Shown: positions 1-8,169 of the stretch, in pieces
How positions within the stretch are numbered: position 1 is the stretch's first letter
How the letters are laid out: each line of letters begins with the position of its first letter
Source: Candidatus Acidiferrales bacterium
GTDB lineage: Bacteria > Acidobacteriota > Terriglobia > Acidiferrales > UBA7541
Reading direction: 5' to 3'
DNA length: 64,000 nt
Assembly (NCBI GenBank): GCA_035934015.1
Contig: DASYYH010000003.1
Location: forward strand, 310,001 to 374,000
Notes under the pieces: generated by a model
Told to the model about the DNA's origin: nothing
Databases searched by the model: none
The model's input: the letters and a program-made list of their open reading frames with translations, nothing else
Translations under genes and position numbers: made by a program

Positions 1-33
1 CTCTCGGTTTGTTGTTGCCATCTCGCTCGTCCT

Positions 34-1239
34 TTATCCGCCCGCGGAAACGGAAAATAGCGGCAGGTACAGCGCAATCAAAATAAACAAAATAATCAGC
101 GCTATGATAACCAAGACAACTGGCTCGATGATTGAGATCAGTACCCCGGTCTTTAAATTCGTCTCTTCCTCGTAGAATTGCGCGACGCTCCCCAGCATGG
201 GCGCCAGCGCGCCAGATGCTTCTCCCACTTCGATCATGTCGAGCGCGAGAGCGGGGATCATGTTTGTATCTGCCAATGCCGCGTGCAACGCGCCGCCCTC
301 GCGCACCTTTTGCGCTGACCTAAGAACCGCTCTCGAGACTAACCGGCTGGTCATGGCATTCGCTGCTGTTTCCAGTCCGTTCACTAAGGGCGTTCCTCCG
401 CGAAGCAAGGTGCCCAATGTGCGCGTAAACTGGGCCATCTGAAATTTCATCCAGACATCCCCGACCACGGGAATCTTCAATTTCAGACGGTCCACAGCCA
501 AACCGCCTGCGCTTGTCCTCGACCAAAAAAACAGAAGGACGAGTCCAACCGCGGCAAGCACAACAGCGGTCAAAATCCACTTGCCGTAGCCCATCACGAG
601 CGTGATCAAAAATTGCGTAGGCGCAGGAAGTTTTGTGCCCAAATCTGCATACAGTTTGGCAAACTGTGGGATTACATAGGCAACCAGATATGAAACGATG
701 CATGTCGCAGCGACGACCAGGAAAGTCGGATAAACCAGAACGCTGATGAGTTTCTTGCGAATCCCCGATGTCACGCGTTGATAGGAGATGTAGTCATCCA
801 GAACCCCTGGCAGATCGCCGCTTTTCTCGCCGGCTCGCAGCGAGGCAATGTACACGCCGGGAAACATCCCCGTCGCTTCGACTGCGTCCGAAAGCAATTC
901 TCCTTCGCGCACCTGGCTGCGAACTTCGCTCAGCAGCGGGCGGATCTTCGGCTGGGCGGCACGGTCCGCCAAGAGGTCGAGCGCCTTCAAAATCGGCAAG
1001 CCGGCCTTTATCAGAGTATTAAACTGCTGATTGAAGATCAGGAAGTCACCTGGTGGGAGTTTCCGATTGCTTCGAAGCCCGCCAAATAGTCCGGCGACAG
1101 TTAGGTTCGGACGGACCGTATAAACGTAAAATCCTCGATCGGCCAGCTTCTGACGAGCTTCCGTTTCGCTCTGGGCCGTCTCCAATTGCTGGAAGACGTT
1201 TCCGGTCGCATCCCCGACTTTGCACACAAATTCAGCCAT
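34..1239 (-). CDS. PilC/GspF-family inner-membrane platform protein (second copy)
   Basis: Inner-membrane platform protein of a type IV pilus or type II secretion-like machine, which couples the assembly ATPase to pilin polymerisation. The 401-residue protein has the expected duplicated GspF architecture: one cytoplasmic four-helix domain at about residues 68-190 ending in the GEKSGDL signature, a second at about 270-392 with the related VGEASGAL, and membrane segments near 168-190, 218-240 and 372-395. Length is normal. It is a divergent paralogue of the PilC at 6919-8136. It sits downstream of a LolA-like gene and a second pilin, so it may serve an accessory pseudopilus or be a spare PilC. 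The start at 1239 gives a standard short N-terminal domain. The sequence cannot tell PilC from GspF here. Confidence 0.9.
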   Translation of the reverse strand: MAEFVCKVGDATGNVFQQLETAQSETEARQKLADRGFYVYTVRPNLTVAGLFGGLRSNRKLPPGDFLIFNQQFNTLIKAGLPILKALDLLADRAAQPKIRPLLSEVRSQVREGELLSDAVEATGMFPGVYIASLRAGEKSGDLPGVLDDYISYQRVTSGIRKKLISVLVYPTFLVVAATCIVSYLVAYVIPQFAKLYADLGTKLPAPTQFLITLVMGYGKWILTAVVLAAVGLVLLFFWSRTSAGGLAVDRLKLKIPVVGDVWMKFQMAQFTRTLGTLLRGGTPLVNGLETAANAMTSRLVSRAVLRSAQKVREGGALHAALADTNMIPALALDMIEVGEASGALAPMLGSVAQFYEEETNLKTGVLISIIEPVVLVIIALIILFILIALYLPLFSVSAGG

Positions 1240-1420
1240 AAATTGTGGTTTACGCTCGGTGTCCGCGAGCGCTAAGAACAGATTTTAGCATAGCGATTCT
1301 GCCGCGCATGTCTCTCCCGTCATTCTGTGCGCAGACGGCAACTGCGCCTTAAGAGATGACTGGCACTAACAGCCTTATGGTAGGAGTCGCTACAGGGGCT
1401 GATGGTTGGCCGGCGGCAAG

Positions 1421-2221
1421 CTATTGAACGCTGCGGGCCAGCGCCGAATCATCCACAATGGCTACGCCCACGGGAGGAGTAAAGTGGAATTTCGCCTCTT
1501 CAATTCGAACATTTTCATGCCAATCGCCAAAGCGGAACTCAGTTTCGATGTCCCCCGGTTGCCGGATTGCCACTCTAACGAGCTGATCTCTTGGGTTTAC
1601 TTCAAAGACGGCCTTCGTAAAGGCGTCCGCATCTTCTTTTCGGGGACTGCAAACAAGAACAGCATTGCCTGCCTCTGCCGGACGTTCCTCAGAACCCCCC
1701 GTTCCAGAACCTAACCTCAGACTTCCGCAGATTCGCTCTAAATTTGCCTTTCCCGCCAGCAGCGCCAGTGGAGTGCGCCAATCCGAACTTTCTTTGATCG
1801 ACGTGCGGCTCGCCGTATGGTTTGCCGGCACGTAATACCAGACATTCTTGCCATCCACTAAGAACATCTTCGTCGACGGCGAATCATAATCCCATCGCAT
1901 GCGTCCGGGCTTCTCGAAATATACCGTGCCGCTCTCGACGCTAATCGCGGACCCGCCGGAGGTGTACTTCTCGAGAAAAATTCCGACCATGCTTTTTGTT
2001 CGCCCGTAATGCTGCTCGAACGCGCGCGCTACACCTTTCGCAGTCACTAAAGAAAAGAGTTCGGAAGGACTGGCCACAGTTCTGGGCTCAACTGAGCCAA
2101 AAGCAAGCAGAGTGAGCAGAAGCCAGAGGGTCAGCACAAAAAACAGTTTAGCAGCAGTGCGGAGTTCCAGCAAAACGCAACAGGGTCGAGCGCGAACTAC
2201 AGCGTCGGCAGGGCGTCGCAC
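1421..2221 (-). CDS. LolA-like periplasmic lipoprotein carrier
   Basis: Probable periplasmic carrier of outer-membrane lipoproteins of the LolA fold. After a hydrophobic signal segment (about residues 24-42) comes a typical LolA core: a motif GTVYFEKPGRMRWDYDSP, followed by LVDGKNVWYYVP, matches the conserved beta-strands that line the lipid pocket. Known LolA proteins shuttle lipoproteins from the LolCDE transporter to LolB. The gene lies between a pilin gene and a PilC-like gene on the same strand, so it may support secretin or pilotin lipoprotein delivery; that is inference. The GTG start at 2221 overlaps the upstream pilin gene by 25 bases and has no clear ribosome binding site. A TTG at 2173, just before the signal segment, is an alternative start. 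Confidence 0.8.
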   Translation of the reverse strand: MRRPADAVVRARPCCVLLELRTAAKLFFVLTLWLLLTLLAFGSVEPRTVASPSELFSLVTAKGVARAFEQHYGRTKSMVGIFLEKYTSGGSAISVESGTVYFEKPGRMRWDYDSPSTKMFLVDGKNVWYYVPANHTASRTSIKESSDWRTPLALLAGKANLERICGSLRLGSGTGGSEERPAEAGNAVLVCSPRKEDADAFTKAVFEVNPRDQLVRVAIRQPGDIETEFRFGDWHENVRIEEAKFHFTPPVGVAIVDDSALARSVQ

Positions 2222-2748
2222 TGAGCTGCGCTGGTGATGGCCGCTCCGGTGATGTCAAAATGAATCGCGCCGGGCAAATCGCTACAGAAACTGCGCTGGC
2301 CGCTTGAGCCTAGCGTGATTGGGACGGCCGTTGTCAAGTAAGAGTAGAAGCCCGCCGGGCAGCCGGGTACCACGGGCGTGTTGGAGCCAACCCCTTGATA
2401 GCTGAAAATATATCCAGATTTGGCAAATGGCGGGGAGGTAATCAAAGAATCCAGCAAGATGGCCTGCGTACAAGTTGCCGTTGCACCGACCCCACCCAAG
2501 GTGGGTAAACTCGCCGGGTAGCCGTTGTTCCAACTGGTGTTGTAAACGGTTGCGGCAGTGCCTATGGCCCGGACGTGCTCCACAGCAGAAGCCTCATTGG
2601 CTGCCATTTTCGAGCGGAGATAGTTCGGAATCGCAATCGCGGCGATGATCAGGATGATGGCAATCACGATGAGCAGCTCGATTAGCGAGAACCCTTGCAC
2701 GCTTCCCGCTCGTCGCAATCTCAGTTCGACTTTTGTCAGCATGCACAC
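2197..2748 (-). CDS. Type IV pilin-like protein (second pilin)
   Basis: Secreted pilin or minor pilin. After a short basic leader comes a class III prepilin signal with the cleavage context QG/FSLIELL, a Glu at mature position 5, and a long hydrophobic alpha-1 helix. The C-terminal globular part carries a GQRSFC motif, also present in the neighbouring pilA, followed by GAIHFD and a last Cys that may close a disulfide loop. I chose the GTG at 2748 because GAGGAG precedes it at good spacing. An ATG at 2742 in the same frame is equally possible, and a TTG further upstream overlaps the terminator A-tract. It follows pilA but is separated from it by a strong terminator, so expression is likely lower or from its own promoter. 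Confidence 0.88.
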   Translation of the reverse strand: MCMLTKVELRLRRAGSVQGFSLIELLIVIAIILIIAAIAIPNYLRSKMAANEASAVEHVRAIGTAATVYNTSWNNGYPASLPTLGGVGATATCTQAILLDSLITSPPFAKSGYIFSYQGVGSNTPVVPGCPAGFYSYLTTAVPITLGSSGQRSFCSDLPGAIHFDITGAAITSAAQCDALPTL

Positions 2749-2782
2749 GGCGCTCCTCTGTTTCCTCCATTCCTTAGGCGAC

Positions 2783-2812
2783 AAAAAAGGGAGGAACTGG
2801 ATGGTCCCTCCC
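2783..2812 (-). terminator. Rho-independent terminator after pilA
   Basis: On the minus strand a 9-bp stem (arms 2804-2812 and 2789-2797, one G-U pair) with a 6-nt loop is followed directly by six T residues (2788-2783). It lies 23 bases after the pilA stop codon, so it should end the pilA transcript and separate it from the second pilin gene. Confidence 0.85.
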
Positions 2813-2835
2813 CTCTTTAAGCAAGCGAAGCTACC

Positions 2836-3378
2836 CTAGTTGCCGAGCGGATTCACCCAACCGTCAGCAGCACACGAGCTTCCACCGTTCGCGTGGGTTG
2901 CGCCAGTCGCATCGAAGTAGATTGCGCCAGCTTGGTCATCGCAGAACGAGCGCTGCCCGGTTGTCCCGACGGTAATCGGAGCTCCCTCGACTTCAAACGT
3001 CTGATCGTCCACGCCGTTGCACGCGGTCGCGGGCACAACTGCCGGGGCACCAGCTACACCCAAGGTAAAGTTGTAGCCCTGTCGCGCCGGGGTGGCAGCG
3101 TTGAAGGTCGGGTCAAGCAATTGCGACGCGGCGCAAGTAGCCGCGGCACCAGCAGCACCGCTGAGCGCCTGGAAAGTTGTTGCATAGCCCGTATTGTACG
3201 TTGAATAGTACGTTACTTGCGCCGTAATGATCGTGCGCAATGCGCCGACCGCGGCGGCTTCGTTCGCGGCCATCTTCGAACGGAGCAGGTTCGGAATCGC
3301 AATCGCCGCGATGATCAGAATGATCGCCACGACGATCAAAAGCTCGATTAACGAGAAACCCTTCTGGTTCTTTTTCAT
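2836..3378 (-). CDS. pilA: Major type IV pilin PilA
   Basis: Structural pilin of the type IV pilus. The leader MKKNQKG is followed by FSLIELLIVVAIILIIAA, a textbook prepilin peptidase site with Glu5 and a hydrophobic polymerisation helix; the helix continues into a SKMAANEAAAV stretch shared with the second pilin. The remaining globular domain has four Cys, two of them in GQRSFC and SSCAADGW near the C-terminus. At 180 residues it is a conventional long pilin, not the short Geobacter type. AAGGAGAG sits just upstream of the ATG. A sigma-54 promoter is found about 90 bases upstream and a strong terminator directly downstream, so the gene is a separate, highly controlled transcription unit next to its likely regulators pilR and pilS. 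Confidence 0.95.
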   Translation of the reverse strand: MKKNQKGFSLIELLIVVAIILIIAAIAIPNLLRSKMAANEAAAVGALRTIITAQVTYYSTYNTGYATTFQALSGAAGAAATCAASQLLDPTFNAATPARQGYNFTLGVAGAPAVVPATACNGVDDQTFEVEGAPITVGTTGQRSFCDDQAGAIYFDATGATHANGGSSCAADGWVNPLGN

Positions 3379-3468
3379 TTTCTCTCCTTAAATTTTCCTT
3401 CAAGTCCCTTGATTTCGAGTGCTCTTCAGAATCTTGTAGACTGCGTAGCGGCGTGCAGCATAGAAATC

Positions 3469-3484
3469 TGCAAATCCGATTCCA
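3469..3484 (-). promoter_or_regulatory. Sigma-54 (-24/-12) promoter of pilA
   Basis: Reading the minus strand, TGGAATCGGATTTGCA matches the -24 GG and -12 GC elements with the exact spacing of sigma-54 promoters, including the T-run before GC. The predicted start site is near 3458, giving a leader of about 80 nt before the pilA ATG. The next gene upstream encodes an NtrC-family activator (PilR), as in Pseudomonas, where PilR with RpoN drives pilA. Confidence 0.75.
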
Positions 3485-3600
3485 ACCTCTCGATGCACTA
3501 TGCCGCGAATGTTCCATACTGATTCTAGAAGAGTTATAGTGAGAACTAGGCCCTTCGTGCTCCTCCAATCAGCACCACGCATTCCCGCATCAGAGAAAGT

Positions 3601-3613
3601 GACATTTTTTGTC
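3601..3613. promoter_or_regulatory. Possible PilR binding site (GACA-N5-TGTC)
   Basis: A perfect 4+4 inverted repeat, GACA TTTTT TGTC, lies about 120-130 bases upstream of the pilA -24 element, where enhancer-binding proteins usually sit. Known PilR sites contain C/GTGTC after a short run. The motif is short, so this is tentative. Confidence 0.35.
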
Positions 3614-3663
3614 CTTATATTATGACGTTTTCTCGTAGTGAATCCAAGCCCGCAGGATCAGGG

Positions 3664-5052
3664 TTAGATGCCATATTTCTTAGCGTAATGCCGGAACGAT
3701 CTGTATGTCATTTTGAGGAGCTGCGCAGCTTTCGTCCTTATCCCGCCCGCGCACTCCAGTGCTCCTAAGAGATAGGCCCTCTCCATCTCGGCGATGTGCT
3801 TCTCGAGGTCGATTCCCGATTCGGGAATCAGCCGCTTCGGCTGGTCCGCCAATTGCCTATCCCCAAAGTGGTTCTGATAGTAGAGTAGAATTCTCTCCGG
3901 CAACCCCTCCAAGGAAATTCTCTTCTCTGTTTCAAGAGCAACCGCCCTTTCGATCGTGTTTTCCAGTTCCCGGACGTTTCCCGGCCAGTCATATGACTCA
4001 AGCCTTTCCATGGCCTTGGGTTCAATCCCCTCGATTCGCTTGCCGGTTGAATTTCGAAACCGCTCGAGAAAGCTTCGCGCCAGCAGCGGGATATCTTCCC
4101 GCCGCTCCCGCAGAGGCGGCAAATGGATAGGGATGACACTCAGGCGGTAATAGAGATCCTCGCGAAACCGCCCTTCCGCGATCTCTTTCTCCAGATCCTT
4201 GTTGGTTGCGGCGATCACGCGAACATCCACGTCCGTTTCCTCTGTGCTGCCGATCGGACGCACTTTACCTTCCTGCAAGACTCGATAGAGCCTCACCTGC
4301 ATCGTCGAGCTCATATTCCCGATTTCGTCCATGAAAAGCGTGCCAGCATCGGCGGCTTGGAAGAGTCCCGCACGATTTTCGTTTGCGCCTGTAAACGAGC
4401 CTTTCATGTACCCGAACAGTTCCGATTCGAGCAGCGTCTCCGGAAAGGCTCCGCAATTTATGGTGATAAATGGCGCACCTGCCCGCGCACTGTTCTCGTG
4501 AATCGCTCTGGCGACGAGCTCTTTACCGGTTCCACTTTCTCCCGTAATCAGAACGCGGCTGGATTGCGGCGCAATCGTTTGAATCAGATCAAATATCGCG
4601 CGCATCTTTGCGCTTGTGCCGATGATGTGATCGAGTCCAGTGAGCCGGCGGATCTCACGCCGCAGGATACCTGCCTCTTTCTTTAATCTCAGATTGTCCG
4701 CAACCTGCTGGACAGCAGGCCGCAATTCGTCGAGCAACTTGTCACCTTTGATTGCATAGCGGTCAGCGCCGAAATTCACCGCGTCAATAGCGGTGCCAAT
4801 TGTGGGAACACCGGTGATCAGAATGAAAACAGTTCCCGGCGACACTTCCTTGGCAAACCGCAGAAGGTCTACGCCAGTCATATCCGGCATGCGGATGTCC
4901 GAGATCACCAGGTCATAAATCTGCGACTCAAGCCGCCTTTTGGCCGAATCTCCGCTAGTGGCTACCTCCACCCGGTGCCCCTCTTTGCGGAATGTGATTT
5001 CCAGCAGCTCGCAGATCGATTTTTCATCATCAACAACCAACAGATGCGCCAT
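3664..5052 (-). CDS. pilR: PilR, sigma-54-dependent response regulator
   Basis: NtrC-family enhancer-binding regulator of pilin transcription. Domains in order: receiver (about 1-120, phosphoacceptor Asp52 in ISDIRMPD), AAA+ sigma-54 activation domain (about 145-375) with Walker A GESGTGKE at 171-178, the sigma-54 contact loop GSFTGA at 218-223 and Walker B LFMDEIG, then a Fis-type helix-turn-helix ending at residue 462. The loop has Ser in place of the usual first Ala of GAFTGA, a common conservative variant. The receiver has Gly after the conserved Lys where Pro is usual. The gene lies 6 bases after pilS and immediately upstream of the pilA promoter region, so PilS-PilR-sigma-54 control of pilA is the natural reading. 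Confidence 0.93.
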   Translation of the reverse strand: MAHLLVVDDEKSICELLEITFRKEGHRVEVATSGDSAKRRLESQIYDLVISDIRMPDMTGVDLLRFAKEVSPGTVFILITGVPTIGTAIDAVNFGADRYAIKGDKLLDELRPAVQQVADNLRLKKEAGILRREIRRLTGLDHIIGTSAKMRAIFDLIQTIAPQSSRVLITGESGTGKELVARAIHENSARAGAPFITINCGAFPETLLESELFGYMKGSFTGANENRAGLFQAADAGTLFMDEIGNMSSTMQVRLYRVLQEGKVRPIGSTEETDVDVRVIAATNKDLEKEIAEGRFREDLYYRLSVIPIHLPPLRERREDIPLLARSFLERFRNSTGKRIEGIEPKAMERLESYDWPGNVRELENTIERAVALETEKRISLEGLPERILLYYQNHFGDRQLADQPKRLIPESGIDLEKHIAEMERAYLLGALECAGGIRTKAAQLLKMTYRSFRHYAKKYGI

Positions 5053-5058
5053 TACCCC

Positions 5059-6741
5059 TCACTTCCCTCTCGTTGATGCTAGGCCCGCGTTCAATTCCTG
5101 CCCGTGCACTTCTTGCATCGGTACGGATCGCTCCTTGCGTGGCAATTCGATGACAAACTCCGCACCGTGGCCCTTTTCGGACTCGACGTGAATATGCCCT
5201 TCATGCGCTTGCACAATTTGATACACAATCGCCAAACCCAGCCCTGTTCCCTGCGCGAAACCCGACTGGAAGGGCTCGAACAGCTTCGCCGCTTGCCGCG
5301 CGTCGAAACCGACGCCCGTATCACGAATTCCGATGCGCACCCAGGAGGTGTCCGCCTCCATCCGAACGGTCAGCGTGCCGCCCTCGGGCATAGCTCGCCG
5401 TGCGTTGTTGCAAAGATTCCAAAAAACCTGCCGAATGCGGTCGCGGTCGACGCGCGCATTGGCATGATTCACCAAGAATCGCCGTTCGACGCGGTATTTT
5501 CCTTCCACGCCGTATTCGCGTTCGATGAGAGTCAGAGTTTCGTCAATCAGCGTGAGAACATCCGTATCGGTGAACGAATAATTCTTCTCGCGCGAGTAAT
5601 CCAGGAAATCGCTGACAATTTGATTGAGCCGTTCCGATTCGCGGCTCACAATTTGCACCAGCCGCTTGTCATCGTCATCCAGGGGCGCGAGGCGCGCGAG
5701 TTCCTTGAGCGCTCCGGCCATGGCTGTCAACGGCTGCCGAATTTCATGGGCAATCGCCGCCGAGAGCCTTCCCACGGCTGCCATGCGATTTTTCGTCTCC
5801 ACTTCGTGCTCCAGGCGTTTTAGTTCGGTCAAATCCTGGTAGCTAAAGACGTAGCCGCTGACCTGATTCTGCCCAGAGCGCAAGGGAGCTACGGATACGC
5901 CAAGATATCGCCGCTCGCCGGCAGGCGTATGAAATTCCGTCTCCTTTCGCGACGCCAAGAAGCCCAACTCTGTGTCGGCATCGGTCAGCCAAAATCCCGG
6001 CAGTACTTCGCGAATTTGTTTTCCCGTCAGCGTCGCGGGTGAGATGCCGGCGATTTCCCCACCGGCGCGATTTACGAGCAGGATTCGTCCGTCGAGGTCC
6101 GTGGTAATCAATCCGCCGCGCATCGAGCGAATGATGTCTTCATTGAACGCCTGCAGGTCGCGCAACTCCTCGCGCTTCTCCTCGAGTTCCACGCCCTTGC
6201 TGCGCAGCATATGCGCGAGCAGGCTTCCAAGGTACGCGACGGCAACAAACGCCAGAAAATTACTGAAAATCCAAAATTCCAGCGTTCTTTCGTTCGGCGT
6301 GGAAAGAGAGGTCTGTGGTACTAGCCCATAATGAATCAGCTCGACCATCGCACCGAGCAAAACGAACGCACCGCCGGCGACCAAAAATACGTTGCGCCGT
6401 TCGAACAGCACGCTGGCCATTAGGATCACCAGCAGGTAAAGCGAGATGAAGTAACTCTCGTGCGCGCCGGTCGAATAGACAAGGCCGGTAACCAGCACAA
6501 GGTCTGCAATGATCTGTAGCGGAGCGTGCCAGCGAGCTTCAGGAATCCATTTCAAAAGAATGACGAAACATACAGCGAGAAAATACCACAGCAGAATCAC
6601 CGGCACGAAATAACGCGCGATCAGCGGCAGCGGTGACAGTTGGTGGACCGCAAGAACAATGGCCAACAGAAAACTGATGACGAGAAACCGCACTCGTCCC
6701 AGCCATCCAAGCCATTCCAGTGTGTTTTGTGAAAGTTGCAT
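5059..6741 (-). CDS. pilS: PilS, membrane sensor histidine kinase
   Basis: Inner-membrane sensor kinase paired with PilR. The N-terminal 178 residues are strongly hydrophobic with about six membrane segments, as in PilS, where they sense pilin levels in the membrane. A PAS domain follows at about 197-310, then the dimerisation/phosphoacceptor domain with His332 in the H-box AAIAHEIRQPLTAM, and a HATPase domain at about 430-545 with N, G1 (DTGVGFD) and G2 (GTGLGLAIV) boxes. It ends 6 bases before pilR, so the two are almost certainly co-transcribed. The role is assigned from architecture plus linkage to pilR and pilA. Confidence 0.92.
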   Translation of the reverse strand: MQLSQNTLEWLGWLGRVRFLVISFLLAIVLAVHQLSPLPLIARYFVPVILLWYFLAVCFVILLKWIPEARWHAPLQIIADLVLVTGLVYSTGAHESYFISLYLLVILMASVLFERRNVFLVAGGAFVLLGAMVELIHYGLVPQTSLSTPNERTLEFWIFSNFLAFVAVAYLGSLLAHMLRSKGVELEEKREELRDLQAFNEDIIRSMRGGLITTDLDGRILLVNRAGGEIAGISPATLTGKQIREVLPGFWLTDADTELGFLASRKETEFHTPAGERRYLGVSVAPLRSGQNQVSGYVFSYQDLTELKRLEHEVETKNRMAAVGRLSAAIAHEIRQPLTAMAGALKELARLAPLDDDDKRLVQIVSRESERLNQIVSDFLDYSREKNYSFTDTDVLTLIDETLTLIEREYGVEGKYRVERRFLVNHANARVDRDRIRQVFWNLCNNARRAMPEGGTLTVRMEADTSWVRIGIRDTGVGFDARQAAKLFEPFQSGFAQGTGLGLAIVYQIVQAHEGHIHVESEKGHGAEFVIELPRKERSVPMQEVHGQELNAGLASTRGK

Positions 6742-6918
6742 TCCCGATCCGCCCCCGACCGCTCACCCCAAGGAATCGGGACTCCGTTTGAGGCTCATCC
6801 CGCTTAAGATAACGGCGCGGCTCCTGGCCCTTCTGTGGTTAATGTTGCTCAGCCAGAAGCCGCGCACCATCCGATAAATGGGAAGTTCGTCACGCCCTTC
6901 CCGCATTTGCAATAACGT

Positions 6919-8136
6919 CTAGCTGCCCCCGCCTGCCAGCTTGCCGATCAGCGAGAACAGTGGCAAGTACATCGATATAACGATGCCGCCGACCACAATT
7001 CCCAAAAACAAAATCATGATCGGTTCGAGCAGGGTCAGCAAATCTTTTACCGCAGCGTCCACTTCGTCCTCATAGAAGTCCGCAATCTTCTGCAGCATGG
7101 TGTCCATCGCGCCCGTCTGCTCTCCGACGGCGATCATCTGTGTCACCATGCCGGGGAAAACTTCCGTTTCCTTCAGCGGGTCCACCAAAGAACGTCCAGC
7201 CTCGACCGCCTTCCGAGTCTTTTGGATGGCTCGTTCCACAATCGCGTTGCCGGAGGTCTTTGCCGTAATGTCCAATCCTTCGAGGATCGGCACGCCGCTC
7301 GAAATCAACGTTCCCAATGTTCGCGTGAACCGCGCCACGCAAATCTTGCGCAGGAGCATGCCAAGTATGGGAAGCTTGAGCAGCGTGGCGTCAATGGCGT
7401 ATTTCCCTTGCGGCGTCCCGTACCAGACTTTCAACCCGATCCCGCCTCCGACGAGAACCACCAAGATGAATAATCCATAGTAACTCCCGACGAAGTTACT
7501 CAGCCCGATAACGATTCGCGTTGGCAAAGGCAGATTCGCTCCCAATCCGGCGAACAACGTCACGAAAATGGGCACGACCTTCCACAGCAACAAAGCAATG
7601 ACGCCCGCTGCTATGCCGATGACCGCGCATGGATAGATCATCGCCGACTTCACGGCGCGTTTTAGCTTTACGTTTTTCTCAATATACGTCGAGAGCCGCT
7701 GCAAAATGGTGTCGAGAATACCGCCCGTCTCGCCCGCCTCCACCATGTTGTAGTAGAGCGGATCGAAAACCTTCTCATACTGCCGCATGGAAGAAGACAG
7801 CGTGGATCCCCCTTCCACGGAAGAGCGCACGCCGGTCAGCACTTTTTGGAACGTCTTGTTCTCCTGCTGCTGTGCAAGGATCTCCAGACACTGGACGAGT
7901 GGCAATCCGGCGTCAATCATCACGGAGAACTGGCGGGTAAATATTGCCAGGTCCTTGCTCTTCACGCCTCCGCCAAACGTCGGAACGGCGAACTCCTTGC
8001 CCTTCTCCGACACTTTGCTGACGTTGATCTGCTCGCGCCGCAATAGTGTCTGCAGCTCCGCCTTGCTGGACGCAGAGCGCTCCCCGGCGATCTTAGTCCC
8101 GGCCCGGTTAACCCCCGTATATGTGTAGACCGGCAT
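6919..8136 (-). CDS. pilC: PilC, type IV pilus platform protein
   Basis: Polytopic inner-membrane core of the pilus motor, which binds PilB and PilT on the cytoplasmic side. The 405 residues contain two GspF repeats (about 69-192 and 272-393), each with the conserved GE(T/Q)(T/S)G motif (GETGGIL, GEQTGAM) next to membrane helices, and a last helix ending in the SMYLPLFSLIGKL motif typical of the family. The gene follows pilT after 33 bases and is the third gene of the pilB-pilT-pilC series, the standard order. It matches canonical PilC better than the second copy at 34-1239. Confidence 0.95.
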   Translation of the reverse strand: MPVYTYTGVNRAGTKIAGERSASSKAELQTLLRREQINVSKVSEKGKEFAVPTFGGGVKSKDLAIFTRQFSVMIDAGLPLVQCLEILAQQQENKTFQKVLTGVRSSVEGGSTLSSSMRQYEKVFDPLYYNMVEAGETGGILDTILQRLSTYIEKNVKLKRAVKSAMIYPCAVIGIAAGVIALLLWKVVPIFVTLFAGLGANLPLPTRIVIGLSNFVGSYYGLFILVVLVGGGIGLKVWYGTPQGKYAIDATLLKLPILGMLLRKICVARFTRTLGTLISSGVPILEGLDITAKTSGNAIVERAIQKTRKAVEAGRSLVDPLKETEVFPGMVTQMIAVGEQTGAMDTMLQKIADFYEDEVDAAVKDLLTLLEPIMILFLGIVVGGIVISMYLPLFSLIGKLAGGGS

Positions 8137-8169
8137 GTCCTTGCCTCCTATCCCTGTTATCCGCGACGT

